DNA of 64,000 bases from JBQTIY01 sp052387675 (GCA_052387675.1 JBQTIY010000007.1:186001-250000), one strand, 5' to 3'. Shown: positions 37,703 through 47,076, counted from the first letter of the stretch. Notes: a model not told the origin generated them from the letters alone. Made by a program: numbers and translations.

Positions 37703-40006
37703 TCAGCTCCCGCGGCTCCAGGGCGACAAGATCACGATGAGGTTGTAGACGGCATGCGCAATCATCGGCGCGAGGAGCGCGCCGGTGCGCTCGTAGGCCA
37801 GAGCCGCGCAGAAGCCCATGACGAAGACCGGCAGCACCGACACCGGCGGATGCACGATGGCGAAAATGGCCGCGCTCGCCAGGGCGGCCGGCCAAAGGCC
37901 CTGGGAGCGGCGCAGCCCGCCGAAGATGAGTCCGCGGAAGATGAACTCCTCGAAGAGCGGCGCCGCAATCACGGCCAGCGGCAGGAACCACCACAAGGAG
38001 AACTCCGCGCTGCCCAGCCCAGCCTGTTTTTCGAAGGCCTCGCGGAAGAAGTCGCTGCCCTGGATGGCGTAGAGATAGAGCAGCCCTACCGCGGCAGCCA
38101 GCAGGCCGGTGACCAGGCCCGGCACGAGCGCGCGGACGAAGCCCGTCTCGCCGAGCAGCCGCGGCACGCCCTGCGTCCCGAGCCGCGCGAAGACCAGGCG
38201 CATACCGCCAGCCGTGAGCAAGCCGGCCGCGGCGAAGGCGAGGAACATCACCTGGCCGGGGCTCTCGGTCAAAGTCTTGTGCGGAACCGCCAGACCAACC
38301 ACGCCCTGCAGCACAAAGAAGAGGAGCGCCGCCGCGAGTCCGTCGGCCACGGCCACGCGCGAGGGCGGCGCGGCCGTGGGGTCGAGCAGATACGGCAGCC
38401 GGTCGCGGGCCTTCTGCCAGAGCGCCATGGCCATGAGCGCGGAGAGCGTCATGCAGGCCAGTTGTTCCCAGGTCGTGCGCGCATAGATCGCGTAGCTGTA
38501 GACCGAGGCCAGCAAGAAGTAGAGATAGGAGTAAGTGGGCCGGATGCGGCGGCGCACATCCTGCTCGAGCGGATCGCAGCCGAAGATCCCCAGGCAGGTT
38601 GCGAGCACGGCGCAGATGGGAATGCCGGCCAGGACGATGGTCGTAACCCACAGCGCGCGCAGCGGCACTTCGTCGCGCAGCGCGAGGCCGGCAGCCATCA
38701 GCGCCAGCGGCAGGATGAGCGCGACCCGGCCCCACAGGCGCGCCTTCTCGCGCAGCACCTGCTCCAGCGAGACCGGCATGCTCCACAGGATCCAAAGCGC
38801 GCTGCCCTCGGCGTTGAGCGTCTGAAAGGCGGAGAACATGAGCGTGTAGGCGCCGAAGCCGAAGGCCAGCGCGCCGAGGTGCGAGAGGTCATCGCCGAAG
38901 CTGGTGGCCAGGCCCGGATTGAAGAGGAATTGCGCGCCGAGAATGATCGTGGGCAGCACCAGGGTCTGCACCAGGAAGTTGCGGTCGCGACCCAGCAGAC
39001 GCAGTTCGCGCGCCTGCACGGGGCTGAGCCAGCGGCGCCGCTCGACGCCGGCCGAAGCGGCTCCGGGCAGCGCCGCGTTGCCGCGCCGCGCGCGGTGATC
39101 ATGCCGGCCGCTCTCGCGGGCACCGGAACTGACGATGCCGCCGCGCAGCCACCAGCCGACGCACCACACGGAGACCATGGCCACGGCGGCGGCCTGCAGC
39201 AGCAGCAGGCCGAAGGCCACGAGTGCCGAGCCCGCTGACTCCGTCGTTGCGGCCAGCACGGCCTCGGCTGTCGGCAGCAGGTGCAGGGCCGGCGCCAGCC
39301 CCTCGGCCCAATCGAGCACGAAGGAATCCGGCGCGGTGCCGGCCGAGATGCCCAGATAGAAAACGACCAGTCCCACGATGGAGATGAGGGCCTGGAGATT
39401 GCGCAGCCGCGCGGGGCTGAGCGAGAGGCGCAGGCCGGTATCGACCACGACGCGCAGCGCGCCCTGGATGGCGAGCAGCGGCAAAGCGAGCAGCAGGCCC
39501 CAGAGCGGCGCCGCCCAGCCAACTTGGCCCCAAGCCAGCGTCGCCAGAAAGGGCGCGATGAGCAGCCAGCCCACGGGATTGACGAGCGTGCGCTCGACGA
39601 CGCGCACGCTCAGCAGCGAGCGCATCGGCAGCGGCAACGTGGCCAGCCACTCCAGGTCCCACTCGGGGGCGGAGAGTTCCTTGGTGCCCAGGCCCACGAG
39701 GAAGGCCACCAGCAGGTGGAGCGTGATCAGGAAAATCAGGCGCGGCGTGGCATCGAAGGGATTGGTTTCGAGGCTGAAGCCGCCGGTCACGTTCTTGACG
39801 CTCAGCACGGCGAAGCCGATGCCGTAGCCGATCATCGCGAGCGCCACGAGGAGGCCGAGCGCGCCGGAGCGGCGCTTGGGCGCCGTGGCGAGCCGACGCG
39901 GCGCCTCCGTTGGGCGCGGCTTCCGGAAGCGGAAGCCCGAGCCGAACATGTTCAGCAGACGCCGGATCCGCAGCCGCACGAGCAGCCACGCGGCGCGGGC
40001 GATCAT
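37703..40006 (-). CDS. ABC transporter permease fused to CPBP intramembrane protease domain
   Basis: A 767-residue membrane protein. Residues ~45-500 hold about ten hydrophobic segments typical of an ABC-2-like permease (with a polar Arg-rich loop near 285-315). The C-terminal ~220 residues are a CPBP (Abi/CaaX) protease: the Glu-Glu motif FEEFIFRGLIFGGLRR, the His in FAIVHPPVSV and the His-x-x-x-Asn in MIAHAVYNLIV. All catalytic residues look intact. Its ATG overlaps the stop of the ATPase gene (ATGA at 40003-40006). The transported or cleaved substrate is unknown. Confidence 0.85.
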   Translation of the reverse strand: MIARAAWLLVRLRIRRLLNMFGSGFRFRKPRPTEAPRRLATAPKRRSGALGLLVALAMIGYGIGFAVLSVKNVTGGFSLETNPFDATPRLIFLITLHLLVAFLVGLGTKELSAPEWDLEWLATLPLPMRSLLSVRVVERTLVNPVGWLLIAPFLATLAWGQVGWAAPLWGLLLALPLLAIQGALRVVVDTGLRLSLSPARLRNLQALISIVGLVVFYLGISAGTAPDSFVLDWAEGLAPALHLLPTAEAVLAATTESAGSALVAFGLLLLQAAAVAMVSVWCVGWWLRGGIVSSGARESGRHDHRARRGNAALPGAASAGVERRRWLSPVQARELRLLGRDRNFLVQTLVLPTIILGAQFLFNPGLATSFGDDLSHLGALAFGFGAYTLMFSAFQTLNAEGSALWILWSMPVSLEQVLREKARLWGRVALILPLALMAAGLALRDEVPLRALWVTTIVLAGIPICAVLATCLGIFGCDPLEQDVRRRIRPTYSYLYFLLASVYSYAIYARTTWEQLACMTLSALMAMALWQKARDRLPYLLDPTAAPPSRVAVADGLAAALLFFVLQGVVGLAVPHKTLTESPGQVMFLAFAAAGLLTAGGMRLVFARLGTQGVPRLLGETGFVRALVPGLVTGLLAAAVGLLYLYAIQGSDFFREAFEKQAGLGSAEFSLWWFLPLAVIAAPLFEEFIFRGLIFGGLRRSQGLWPAALASAAIFAIVHPPVSVLPVFVMGFCAALAYERTGALLAPMIAHAVYNLIVILSPWSRGS

Positions 40007-40740
40007 GTGGAGCCCTGCTCGCTCGACTCGGTGACCTTCAGGAAGACTTCCTCCAGCGTGCCTCCGGCGGCGAGCTGCTCCTTGAGCTCGGCCAGCGGGC
40101 CCACGCTCACCAGCGCCCCCTGATGAATGATGCCGATGCGCGAGCAGAGCCGCTCGGCCATGTCGAGCAAGTGCGTGGAGAGGAAGATCGTGCGGCCCTC
40201 CGCGGCGCTCGCGCGCAGCCGCTCTTGCACCTCACGCGAAGCGCGCGGGTCGAGGCCGTTGGTGGGCTCGTCGAGGATTAGCACGGCCGGGTCGTGAATC
40301 AGCGCGCAGGCCAGCCCCAGCTTCTTGCGCATGCCCATGGAGTAGTTCACGGCGTACTCCTCCCCCGCTTCGGCGAGGCCGAACTCCTCGAAGAGGCGCT
40401 CAGTGCGCTGGCGCGACTCGGCGCGCGACAGGCCGTGCATCTCGCCCACGAACTCCAGGATCTCGCGGCCGCGCAGGAAGTCGTAGAAGATCGGCACGTC
40501 GGGCAAATAGCCGACGCGGCGCATGACCTCGGTGCGCTGCAAGTGGCAGTTCAGGCCGTCGATCAGGGCGTGGCCGGAAGTGGGCACCAGGATGCCCATG
40601 AGCATGCGGATCGTGGTGGTCTTGCCGGCGCCGTTTGGCCCGAGGAAGCCGAAGACCTCGCCGCGCTGCACGGTGAGCGTCAGGTCGCGCACGGCGTGGT
40701 GTCCGCCGTAACGCTTACCCAGGCCCTCGAGGGCGATCAA
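40003..40740 (-). CDS. ABC transporter ATP-binding protein
   Basis: A 245-residue ATPase of the drug/Nat-type (ABC-2 partner) family. Walker A is FLGPNGAGKTTTIRML, Walker B AVLILDEPTNGLDP, the H-loop FLSTHLLD; the signature reads NYSMGMRKKLGLA instead of LSGGQ, as often in this subfamily. TTG 40738-40740 is the apparent start (MIALEGLGKRYG). It pairs with the permease-protease fusion directly downstream. The start lies 22 bp after the transketolase stop. Confidence 0.92.
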   Translation of the reverse strand: MIALEGLGKRYGGHHAVRDLTLTVQRGEVFGFLGPNGAGKTTTIRMLMGILVPTSGHALIDGLNCHLQRTEVMRRVGYLPDVPIFYDFLRGREILEFVGEMHGLSRAESRQRTERLFEEFGLAEAGEEYAVNYSMGMRKKLGLACALIHDPAVLILDEPTNGLDPRASREVQERLRASAAEGRTIFLSTHLLDMAERLCSRIGIIHQGALVSVGPLAELKEQLAAGGTLEEVFLKVTESSEQGST

Positions 40741-40762
40741 AGCGCCGTGACCGAGGGGCTGC

Positions 40763-43216
40763 TCACGTCGGGCTCGCCACCGCGCCGAGCCCGTCGAGCA
40801 ATTCGCGCATGCGCTCGTGGCGCAGTTCGCGCTCGTTCACGAAGCGCAGGATGCCCGCCTTGAGACTCTCGGGATCGAGCTGACTCTCGCCCACGATCTG
40901 GTCCACCGAGCCGCCCGTGCGCCAGCGATTGTCGAAGTCCGGCGAGAGCACGTAGTCGGCCGCGACGGCATGCGGCACCCAGTTCTGCACGTTCCAGCGC
41001 GCGGTGTTGGTGATGACCATCGACTCGGCCCACTCGCGCATCGGCAGCACGCGTTCCTTCCACTTGGCGCTCTGGCGGCGGAAGAGCGCATGGCTGATGG
41101 CCGCCACGATCTTCACGTTGGGGCCGTCGCTGTTCAGCCAGGGCAGCAGTTTCACCAAGTTCGCGGTGCTCGATGTACCGCGCACGATGACCGTGCCCTC
41201 GGGCGCGCGGCGCCGGTCGAAGTCGCGCAGGATGTAGGCGCCCCGCGCCGCCTCGAAATGGCTGTCCATGCCGAGCTTGGCGCGGTCGGGAATCTCGATC
41301 GGCGGGCGCGTGAGATGCAGCACCGCGATCGGAATGCCCGTGGCGAAGGCCGCCGCAAGCACCACCGGCACTTCATTGGCTTCCCAGGGATGCATGTTGA
41401 TCACATGCCCGCGCGGGAAGAGCGAAGTCACACCCGGCGAGAAAATACCGAAGTGCGTGCGGCTGTCCTCGGCCGTCTCGGGGCCGCTGTGTCCGGCCAC
41501 CCAGAGCACGCGCCCGAGGCGGATCTGGCTGTCCTGCGCAGCCTGACTGAACAGGCGCATGGGTCCGTACTTCAGGTAGCTGAAGCTGCCGTAGGTGGAG
41601 CAGGCGCCGAAGTAGCCGCGGAACTCCTGCAGCGGCTGCTCGGCGAGGTTCACCGAGGCGATGCCGCACACCAGGCCGGAGTTGGTGAACTCGGTGATCT
41701 CCTGCGGCAGGATCACGCCGCCCGGCGCGCTCTGGCGCTCGTACCAGCCGTAACCGGGCACTTTTTGCGGTGGCCCGCCGACGGCACCCGGGAGTTCAGT
41801 GTCCTTGCCGAAGCCGGAGATGTTCGTGCTGTCGGCCAAGTCGGCTGCGCAGACCAGGAACAGCGGCCGGCCATGCTCCTGGCGGCCCACCGCATTGATG
41901 TAGGCGCCCATCTTGGCGAAGCCGGCGCGGTTGGGCTGCTTCTCACCTGGCGCGAAGAAAAGCCCGGCGGGCAACTTGGCCGGATCGGTGAGGCGCGGAT
42001 CGGCCCACGGATCGGACGCTCCCTTCCACGTGAAGGTCGGCAGTGTGGCCGGCACGCTCTCGCCCACGCCCGCGAGCGTGTCGGAGAGATAGTCCACCAG
42101 CTTCGTATCAGCGGCCAGCACCGAGAGCACGCGCTCCAAATGGTCGCGCGTCTGGGCCTGGCGGCCGGCCCGATCGGAGGGCGCCGCGGCCTGCCGGCCG
42201 GCCCAGGTGAGGCCGTGTCGCTCGCCGAACTCGTCGCGCAACTGCCAGAAAAGCTTGTCGTTGTAGGCGTGCGGTGAGCCGTGGCTCTTGTTGTCGTACT
42301 TGAGATAGCCGCGGCCCTTGCGCGTCTTGAACCACAGGCAGCCGGGCACGCTCGGCCCGCGACCGCCCTCGGCCTCGCGCTCGCCGGCCGTGCCGTCGCC
42401 GAGCAGTTCGTGGAAGGCGGGCAAGAGCGCGGCGAAGTTGCTGCCGTCTTCGGTGCCCGTAACGCGCCAGCCGTAACTCTTGAACCAACTCTCCGGCGTG
42501 CCATGCACGACGCTGCTGATGCGGTGATCGTCGATGCCGCAGTCGTTCCAGTCGAAGAGGTAGAAGAAGTTGCCGAGGCCGAGGCCCCAGGCGGTGTTCT
42601 TGGTCTCGTGGTGCGCGCCGGCGGTGTGGCCGCCCTCGCCTTCCATGGCGAAGACGCGCACCGAGCCGGCTCCGGCATGCTTGAGCGCCAGCGCCTGGCC
42701 GGCGGCGATCGGCGCACCGTGCCCCGAAGGCCCGGTGTTGGCCTTGAAGAACAGGGTCTTGCCCTCCATCTCGGCGTGGCCCGGCAGGCCGCGGTTCTGG
42801 CGCAGGCCGAGCAGATCTTCCGGCAGCAGCGTGAACTCACGCCCCAGAGGGTGCGCGTAGCGGGCCGCGCGCGCCTTGGCCGCCGCGGGGTCAGCCGCGC
42901 CCGCGGCCGCGCGCAGCTCACGCTCGTGACGCAGGCGCAGCGCTTCGTTGAAGACGGCCAGCGTGGCGTAGAAGACCGGGTTGCAGTGTCCGGCGATGAG
43001 CACGAAGCGATCGCCGAAGCGCGCCTCGGGATGCCGGATGTCCCAGCGCATCGCGCCCGAGAGCAGGAGCGTGAGCAGTGCGTGCAGCTTGCTGCGACTG
43101 CCGCCGGGATGGCCGCTCTGCGAGAGATTCAGCGACAGGTCGAGGCACTGGTCGATGAGGTCGGCGGTTTTGTCCCAGTGCGGGAGTTCGGCCTGAAGTC
43201 TTGCCAGCGGGCGCAT
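40763..43216 (-). CDS. Transketolase-family thiamine-diphosphate enzyme
   Basis: An 817-residue protein, longer than the usual ~660-residue transketolase. The N-terminal substrate/ThDP region reads LNLSQSGHPGGSRSKLHALL, the ThDP/Mg2+ motif is AMEGEGGHTAGAHHETKNTA with FDWNDCGIDDH, and the pyrimidine-domain region is QEITEFTNSGLVCGIASVNLAEQPL followed by GVTSLFPRGHVINMHPW. It would transfer two-carbon units in the pentose phosphate pathway, though a related ThDP enzyme of central metabolism cannot be excluded. ATG 43214-43216 starts at the usual family N-terminus; upstream in-frame sequence is antisense to the next gene. Confidence 0.85.
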   Translation of the reverse strand: MRPLARLQAELPHWDKTADLIDQCLDLSLNLSQSGHPGGSRSKLHALLTLLLSGAMRWDIRHPEARFGDRFVLIAGHCNPVFYATLAVFNEALRLRHERELRAAAGAADPAAAKARAARYAHPLGREFTLLPEDLLGLRQNRGLPGHAEMEGKTLFFKANTGPSGHGAPIAAGQALALKHAGAGSVRVFAMEGEGGHTAGAHHETKNTAWGLGLGNFFYLFDWNDCGIDDHRISSVVHGTPESWFKSYGWRVTGTEDGSNFAALLPAFHELLGDGTAGEREAEGGRGPSVPGCLWFKTRKGRGYLKYDNKSHGSPHAYNDKLFWQLRDEFGERHGLTWAGRQAAAPSDRAGRQAQTRDHLERVLSVLAADTKLVDYLSDTLAGVGESVPATLPTFTWKGASDPWADPRLTDPAKLPAGLFFAPGEKQPNRAGFAKMGAYINAVGRQEHGRPLFLVCAADLADSTNISGFGKDTELPGAVGGPPQKVPGYGWYERQSAPGGVILPQEITEFTNSGLVCGIASVNLAEQPLQEFRGYFGACSTYGSFSYLKYGPMRLFSQAAQDSQIRLGRVLWVAGHSGPETAEDSRTHFGIFSPGVTSLFPRGHVINMHPWEANEVPVVLAAAFATGIPIAVLHLTRPPIEIPDRAKLGMDSHFEAARGAYILRDFDRRRAPEGTVIVRGTSSTANLVKLLPWLNSDGPNVKIVAAISHALFRRQSAKWKERVLPMREWAESMVITNTARWNVQNWVPHAVAADYVLSPDFDNRWRTGGSVDQIVGESQLDPESLKAGILRFVNERELRHERMRELLDGLGAVASPT

Positions 43217-43292
43217 TGCGAGGGGTCTCGGCGAGGTTTCCGTTGAAGCCGTGGCGGCGAAGCGCAGGATTATAGGGGTCGAGGAGGCCGTG

Positions 43293-43898
43293 ATGGATCT
43301 GCAGAGCCTGGAGGAGAGCGCGTCGGCGCTGGCGCTGGTGGACTGGCTGGCCCTCGGCGGCCTCGCTCTGGGCTTGGTGTTCGGAGCCATCGCCGGCCTA
43401 GGACGCAGCTTTGCCACGTTGCTTTGGCTCGTCGCGGCACTCTGGCTCGGCCAGCTCCTTGCGCCGCAGGTCATTGGCTGGCTGCCGAACACCTCCACGC
43501 CCGACGATCCGCGGGCCATCCGCATCGCCTTCACCCTGCTCTTCCTGCTCATCATGACCCTGCCGGTTTTGGGCCGGCTGCTGGGCGGCTCGGGCCGAAA
43601 AAAGGACGGCGGCGAGACGCTGCACAAGCCCCAGGGGGCGGTCGTCGGCGTGCTCTGTGCCCTCTTGCTCCTGATCCTGGCCCTGCCGCACGCCCGCCGC
43701 TGCCCGCCCATGAACCGGAGTTTCGACCGGGCGCACACGCCGGCGGCGGCCGCCCGGCTCGCCGATGGACTGAGCTTTCTCTATCCCGAGGCGCATCGCC
43801 TCACGCTGCGCCCCGTTGAGGCGGCAGGGCCGGGGGCCGATCCGGCTGGCGCGTCGGCCGTGACAGAGCGCGACGGCTCCGCCGTGACAGGGCGATGA
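43293..43898 (+). CDS. CvpA-like integral membrane protein
   Basis: A 201-residue protein starting at ATG 43293 behind a strong GAGGAGG ribosome site. Four hydrophobic segments: ~18-43, 45-62, ~78-97 and ~115-135. The first part (VDWLALGGLALGLVFGAIAGLGRSFATLLW) resembles CvpA/colicin V production-type proteins, but the match is only by pattern. The C-terminal ~60 residues are Ala/Pro-rich and polar. No clear partner; it is divergent from the transketolase gene (76 bp between starts). Confidence 0.6.
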   Translation: MDLQSLEESASALALVDWLALGGLALGLVFGAIAGLGRSFATLLWLVAALWLGQLLAPQVIGWLPNTSTPDDPRAIRIAFTLLFLLIMTLPVLGRLLGGSGRKKDGGETLHKPQGAVVGVLCALLLLILALPHARRCPPMNRSFDRAHTPAAAARLADGLSFLYPEAHRLTLRPVEAAGPGADPAGASAVTERDGSAVTGR

Positions 43899-44006
43899 CT
43901 TCAGCCACCCGGCGCCCCCGTGCGCGCCGGGCTTCGGTTAGCGTGGCCGCCGTCCGCGGCGAAGACCTGCGCGCCGGACAAGAACCCTCACTTCGGGAGA
44001 CTTGAG

Positions 44007-44522
44007 ATGAACCTCGCCAGCAGCCTGCGCCGCGTCCTTTTGCTTCTGGTCCTGTCCGCAATCGTCGGGGGCTGCACGCTCATCGACGTGAACACCCGCG
44101 GCGACGGCCATGGCGTCGTCTCGCACGGCTTCATCAGCGCGCACGCCACCGCCGGTTGGCCGGCCGACGACTCAATCTTCAAGGTCGGCCTGCTCGAAGG
44201 CCGCAACGATGGCGCCATCTTCTTGCTGCACATCTGGCGCATCGTGCGCGTGGAAGTGGGCCTCGTGGGCGCCTCAGTCGGAGTGGGTCCGCTGGACCTG
44301 GGCCTGGGCATCCTGTTCTACGACGCCTACCCGCCCGCCTATGTCGGCGACAGCTCGTCCTTCGATGACTGCGAGGAGTGCGACGACGAACAGTGCAGCG
44401 ACGAAGAGTGCGAAGAGGAAGGTGACTGTGCAGCGTGCGACGACGCCGAGGGGCCGCACCACAGTGCGCATGGCCACTGGGTCTGCGGTCACCACGGGAT
44501 TTCACTCAGCGTCGGAGACTGA
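44007..44522 (+). CDS. Lipoprotein with acidic Cys/His-rich C-terminal tail
   Basis: A 171-residue protein. Signal peptide and lipobox (LSAIVGGC, lipidated Cys23) precede a hydrophobic strand-rich middle (IWRIVRVEVGLVGASVGVGP). The tail from residue ~118 is extreme: Asp/Glu-rich with cysteines at 122, 125, 130, 135, 141, 144 and 160 and histidines around 151-163, a composition suited to binding metal ions outside the cell. No family is recognised. GGGAG lies ahead of ATG 44007, which is chosen because it begins the signal peptide. Confidence 0.68.
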   Translation: MNLASSLRRVLLLLVLSAIVGGCTLIDVNTRGDGHGVVSHGFISAHATAGWPADDSIFKVGLLEGRNDGAIFLLHIWRIVRVEVGLVGASVGVGPLDLGLGILFYDAYPPAYVGDSSSFDDCEECDDEQCSDEECEEEGDCAACDDAEGPHHSAHGHWVCGHHGISLSVGD

Positions 44523-44567
44523 GCCCCGAGGCAACGGAGACCCCAGGCGCGACCTGCTCCGGCCGGC

Positions 44568-45047
44568 TCAGAACACCGTGTAGATGAAGGGCGAGAGCAC
44601 GGGGCTCGCCGCCGCGGCCACCAGCAAGAGGCCGACGGTCATGAGCACGAAGATCACCGGCAGCATGTACCAGTGACCGCGGTCCCAGGCCGAGAGCACC
44701 AAACTGCTCACGGTGCCGACCTTCTTGCGTGCATACCAAGCCACGAGCACGAGCAGCACCATGACGAACCAGAAGAAGGCGTCGGCGAGTTGGGGCACGC
44801 GCGGGCCGTCGACAGCGGGCTGCTCGATGAAGAACACGATGCGGTCCTTGGCCGGCACGGTGTGCCCTAGCCAGTCGAAAAAACGCATGACGGAGTAGAC
44901 GAAGCCCAGCAGCCCGCCCACCTTGAGGGCGGCCAAGGGCAGCTTCTCGTCCCGGCGATAGGTCAGCCAGAAGAGCACCGAGAAGACGACCCAGAGCGAG
45001 AGGAAGATCCACTCCATCCGGCCGAAGGGAAGCGCAGCATCGCTCAC
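44568..45047 (-). CDS. Membrane protein with DUF5989-like C-terminus
   Basis: A 159-residue protein with about four hydrophobic segments. The last ~50 residues (a basic RKK, then WYMLPVIFVLMTVGLLLVAA and the end SPFIYTVF) match the DUF5989 pattern of small membrane proteins that accompany carbamoyltransferases. The N-terminal ~100 residues contain two or three more helices and a short outside loop and are not recognised. The GTG start overlaps the stop of the carbamoyltransferase (GTGA at 45044-45047), so it is made with that enzyme and probably docks it at the membrane. Confidence 0.7.
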   Translation of the reverse strand: MSDAALPFGRMEWIFLSLWVVFSVLFWLTYRRDEKLPLAALKVGGLLGFVYSVMRFFDWLGHTVPAKDRIVFFIEQPAVDGPRVPQLADAFFWFVMVLLVLVAWYARKKVGTVSSLVLSAWDRGHWYMLPVIFVLMTVGLLLVAAAASPVLSPFIYTVF

Positions 45048-46858
45048 GAGACCATCTCCACGATGCGGTCGCCCTCATGGCGCAGATGGAAGGGCGTGCT
45101 GTCGATGATCTTCTTGGCGGCCTTGTCGATGACGAAGTTGCGCAGGTAGAGCACGTCCATTTCGCTGCGGCTGAAAGTGTTGAAGGCCTGCGCCGGCGTC
45201 TCGACGATCGGCTCGCCCTTGAGATTGAATGAGGTGTTGAGAATCACCGGCACGCCGGTCTTCTCGCCGAAGCGCTCAATCATGCGGTGGTAGTCGGCGT
45301 TGTATTCCTTCATCACCGTCTGGAGCCGGCCGCTGCCGTCCACGTGCGTGATGGCCGGGATCACATCGCGCTTGTCGGCCTTCACCGGCACGACGTAGAG
45401 CATGAAGCGCGCCGGCCAGCTCGCGCCTTCGCTGGCGGGCTGGCCGTTCTTGGCGCCGGGCATCTCGAAATACTCGTGCGCGCGCTCGGCCAGCACCGAC
45501 GGCGCGAAGGGCCGGAAGGCCTCGCGGAACTTGATCTTGGCGTTGACCAGCTCCTTCATCTTGTTGCTGCGGCTGTCGGCGATGATCGAGCGGGCGCCCA
45601 GCGCGCGCGGCCCGAACTCGAAGCGCCCGCGGAACCAGCCGGCCACCTTGCCGCCCACCAAGTCATCGCTGACCCGGTCGAAGAAGGCCTCGTTGTCCGA
45701 GTAGAAGGTGTACTGGATCAGGTTCTTCTTGAGAAACTCCTCGATCTGCGCGTCGGAGTACTCGCTACCCAGGTAGGCGTGCTGCAGCGCCCCCGTGCGC
45801 GGCTTGCCGAGCACATGGTGATAGGCCCACAGCGCGGCCCCCACCGAGCAGCCGTCGTCGCCGGCCGCCGGCATGACGTAGAGCTCTTCGATGGGCGTCT
45901 CGTTGATGATCTTGGCGTTGGCCACTGAGTTGAGCGCCACGCCGCCCGCCATGCAGAGCTTCTTGAGGCCGGTGGTCTTGGCTAGGTGCGTGGCCATCTT
46001 GAGCACGATCGTCTCGGTGACCTTCTGGATGGACATCGCGACGTCGCAGTAGAAGGGGTCGAGGCTCTTGTCCTCCAGGGCCGGGTCGCGCGCGGGCCGC
46101 CCCATGACTTCCTCGAAGGCCGGCGTGAAGGAGTGACTCGCCGACCAGTGGTAGGCGAAGTACTTCATGTCCTGCCAGAGCGAGCCGTCCTCGTTGATGC
46201 GGATCATCTTCATGATCCGGTCCACGTACTTGGGCTCGCCGTAGGGCGCCATGCCCATGAGCTTGTATTCGCCTTCGTTGACCTCGAAGCCGCAGTAGGC
46301 GGTGAAGGCCGAGTAGAGCAGGCCCACCGAGTGCGGAAAACGCATCTCGGTCTGAATCTCGAGCTTGGTGCCGCGGCCCACGCCCATCGTGGAGGTGGTC
46401 CACTCGCCGGCGCCGTCCAGAGTCAGGACAGCGGCTTCTTCGAAGGGCGAGCAGTAGAAAGCCGCTGCCGCGTGACTCATGTGGTGGTCGGCAAAGAGCA
46501 GCTTCTTGCCCGATATCTTGAGCGTGTCCAGGATCATGCTGCGCACCCAGAGCTTCTTCTGCAGCCAGGTGAGCATCGATTCGCGGAAGACCTTGACCGA
46601 GCGCGGAAAGGTCGAGAAGGCCGTGAGCAGCAGGCGCTCGAACTTGATAAAGGGCTTCTCGTAGAAGACCACGTAGTCGACTTGGTCGATCGTGATCCCG
46701 GCCGTCTTCAGGCAAAAGTCGATGGCCATGGCCGGGAAGCCCGGGTCGTGCTTGCGGCGCGAGAAGCGCTCTTCTTCGCCCGCTGCGATGACCTGCCCGT
46801 CCTTGATGAGAGCGGCGCTGCCGTCGTGGTAGTAGAAGGAGAGCCCGAGGACGTACAT
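45044..46858 (-). CDS. Carbamoyltransferase (NodU/CmcH/TobZ family)
   Basis: A 604-residue enzyme. The N-terminal Kae1-like domain has LGLSFYYHDGSAALIKDG, the metal/nucleotide site FADHHMSHAAAAFYCSPFEE and VLTLDGAGEWTT. The C-terminal domain has GRFEFGPRALGARSIIADSR, FRPFAPSVLAE and ILNTSFNLKGEPIV, all typical. It forms carbamoyl-adenylate from carbamoyl phosphate and ATP and transfers the carbamoyl group to a hydroxyl of a sugar or natural product. With membrane-protein genes on both sides, an envelope glycan is the likely acceptor; this is an inference. Confidence 0.95.
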   Translation of the reverse strand: MYVLGLSFYYHDGSAALIKDGQVIAAGEEERFSRRKHDPGFPAMAIDFCLKTAGITIDQVDYVVFYEKPFIKFERLLLTAFSTFPRSVKVFRESMLTWLQKKLWVRSMILDTLKISGKKLLFADHHMSHAAAAFYCSPFEEAAVLTLDGAGEWTTSTMGVGRGTKLEIQTEMRFPHSVGLLYSAFTAYCGFEVNEGEYKLMGMAPYGEPKYVDRIMKMIRINEDGSLWQDMKYFAYHWSASHSFTPAFEEVMGRPARDPALEDKSLDPFYCDVAMSIQKVTETIVLKMATHLAKTTGLKKLCMAGGVALNSVANAKIINETPIEELYVMPAAGDDGCSVGAALWAYHHVLGKPRTGALQHAYLGSEYSDAQIEEFLKKNLIQYTFYSDNEAFFDRVSDDLVGGKVAGWFRGRFEFGPRALGARSIIADSRSNKMKELVNAKIKFREAFRPFAPSVLAERAHEYFEMPGAKNGQPASEGASWPARFMLYVVPVKADKRDVIPAITHVDGSGRLQTVMKEYNADYHRMIERFGEKTGVPVILNTSFNLKGEPIVETPAQAFNTFSRSEMDVLYLRNFVIDKAAKKIIDSTPFHLRHEGDRIVEMVS

Positions 46859-46862
46859 GGGC

Positions 46863-47075
46863 TCAGTCCTGCTTCCGCGCGTCTTCGAGCGTTTCGTTGA
46901 TCGCGCTCCAGGTGCGGTAGGTGCTCACGGGCGCCTTGCGCACCAGGAGCGGGTCGGCCAGCAGCCGGTAGATGATCGCGATCGGCATCACGGCCACGAA
47001 GTAGATCACCGTCATCATCGTGCGGCCGACGACATTGCCGAAGCGCTCAAGGAAGTGCAGGACAGGCTTGAACAT
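46863..47075 (-). CDS. Small membrane protein of the carbamoyltransferase locus (SxtJ-like)
   Basis: A 70-residue protein with one long hydrophobic region (TMMTVIYFVAVMPIAIIYRL) followed by DPLLVRKAPVSTYRTW. The pattern of a helix ending in P-x-x-x-x-RL-x-x-DPL and an S/T-Y-W-type motif resembles the end of SxtJ-type small membrane proteins seen beside carbamoyltransferases. Its stop lies 4 bp before the carbamoyltransferase ATG. The ribosome site (AAAAGGACC just before ATG) lies in a 12-bp tandem duplication. Confidence 0.62.
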   Translation of the reverse strand: MFKPVLHFLERFGNVVGRTMMTVIYFVAVMPIAIIYRLLADPLLVRKAPVSTYRTWSAINETLEDARKQD

Positions 47076-47076
47076 T

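Noticed and set aside
35900..39238. 1112-codon open frame on the plus strand
   Set aside because: Antisense to the acyl-AMP ligase and ABC permease genes, composed of Ala/Arg/Gly/His-rich sequence with no motif; a GC-rich shadow frame.
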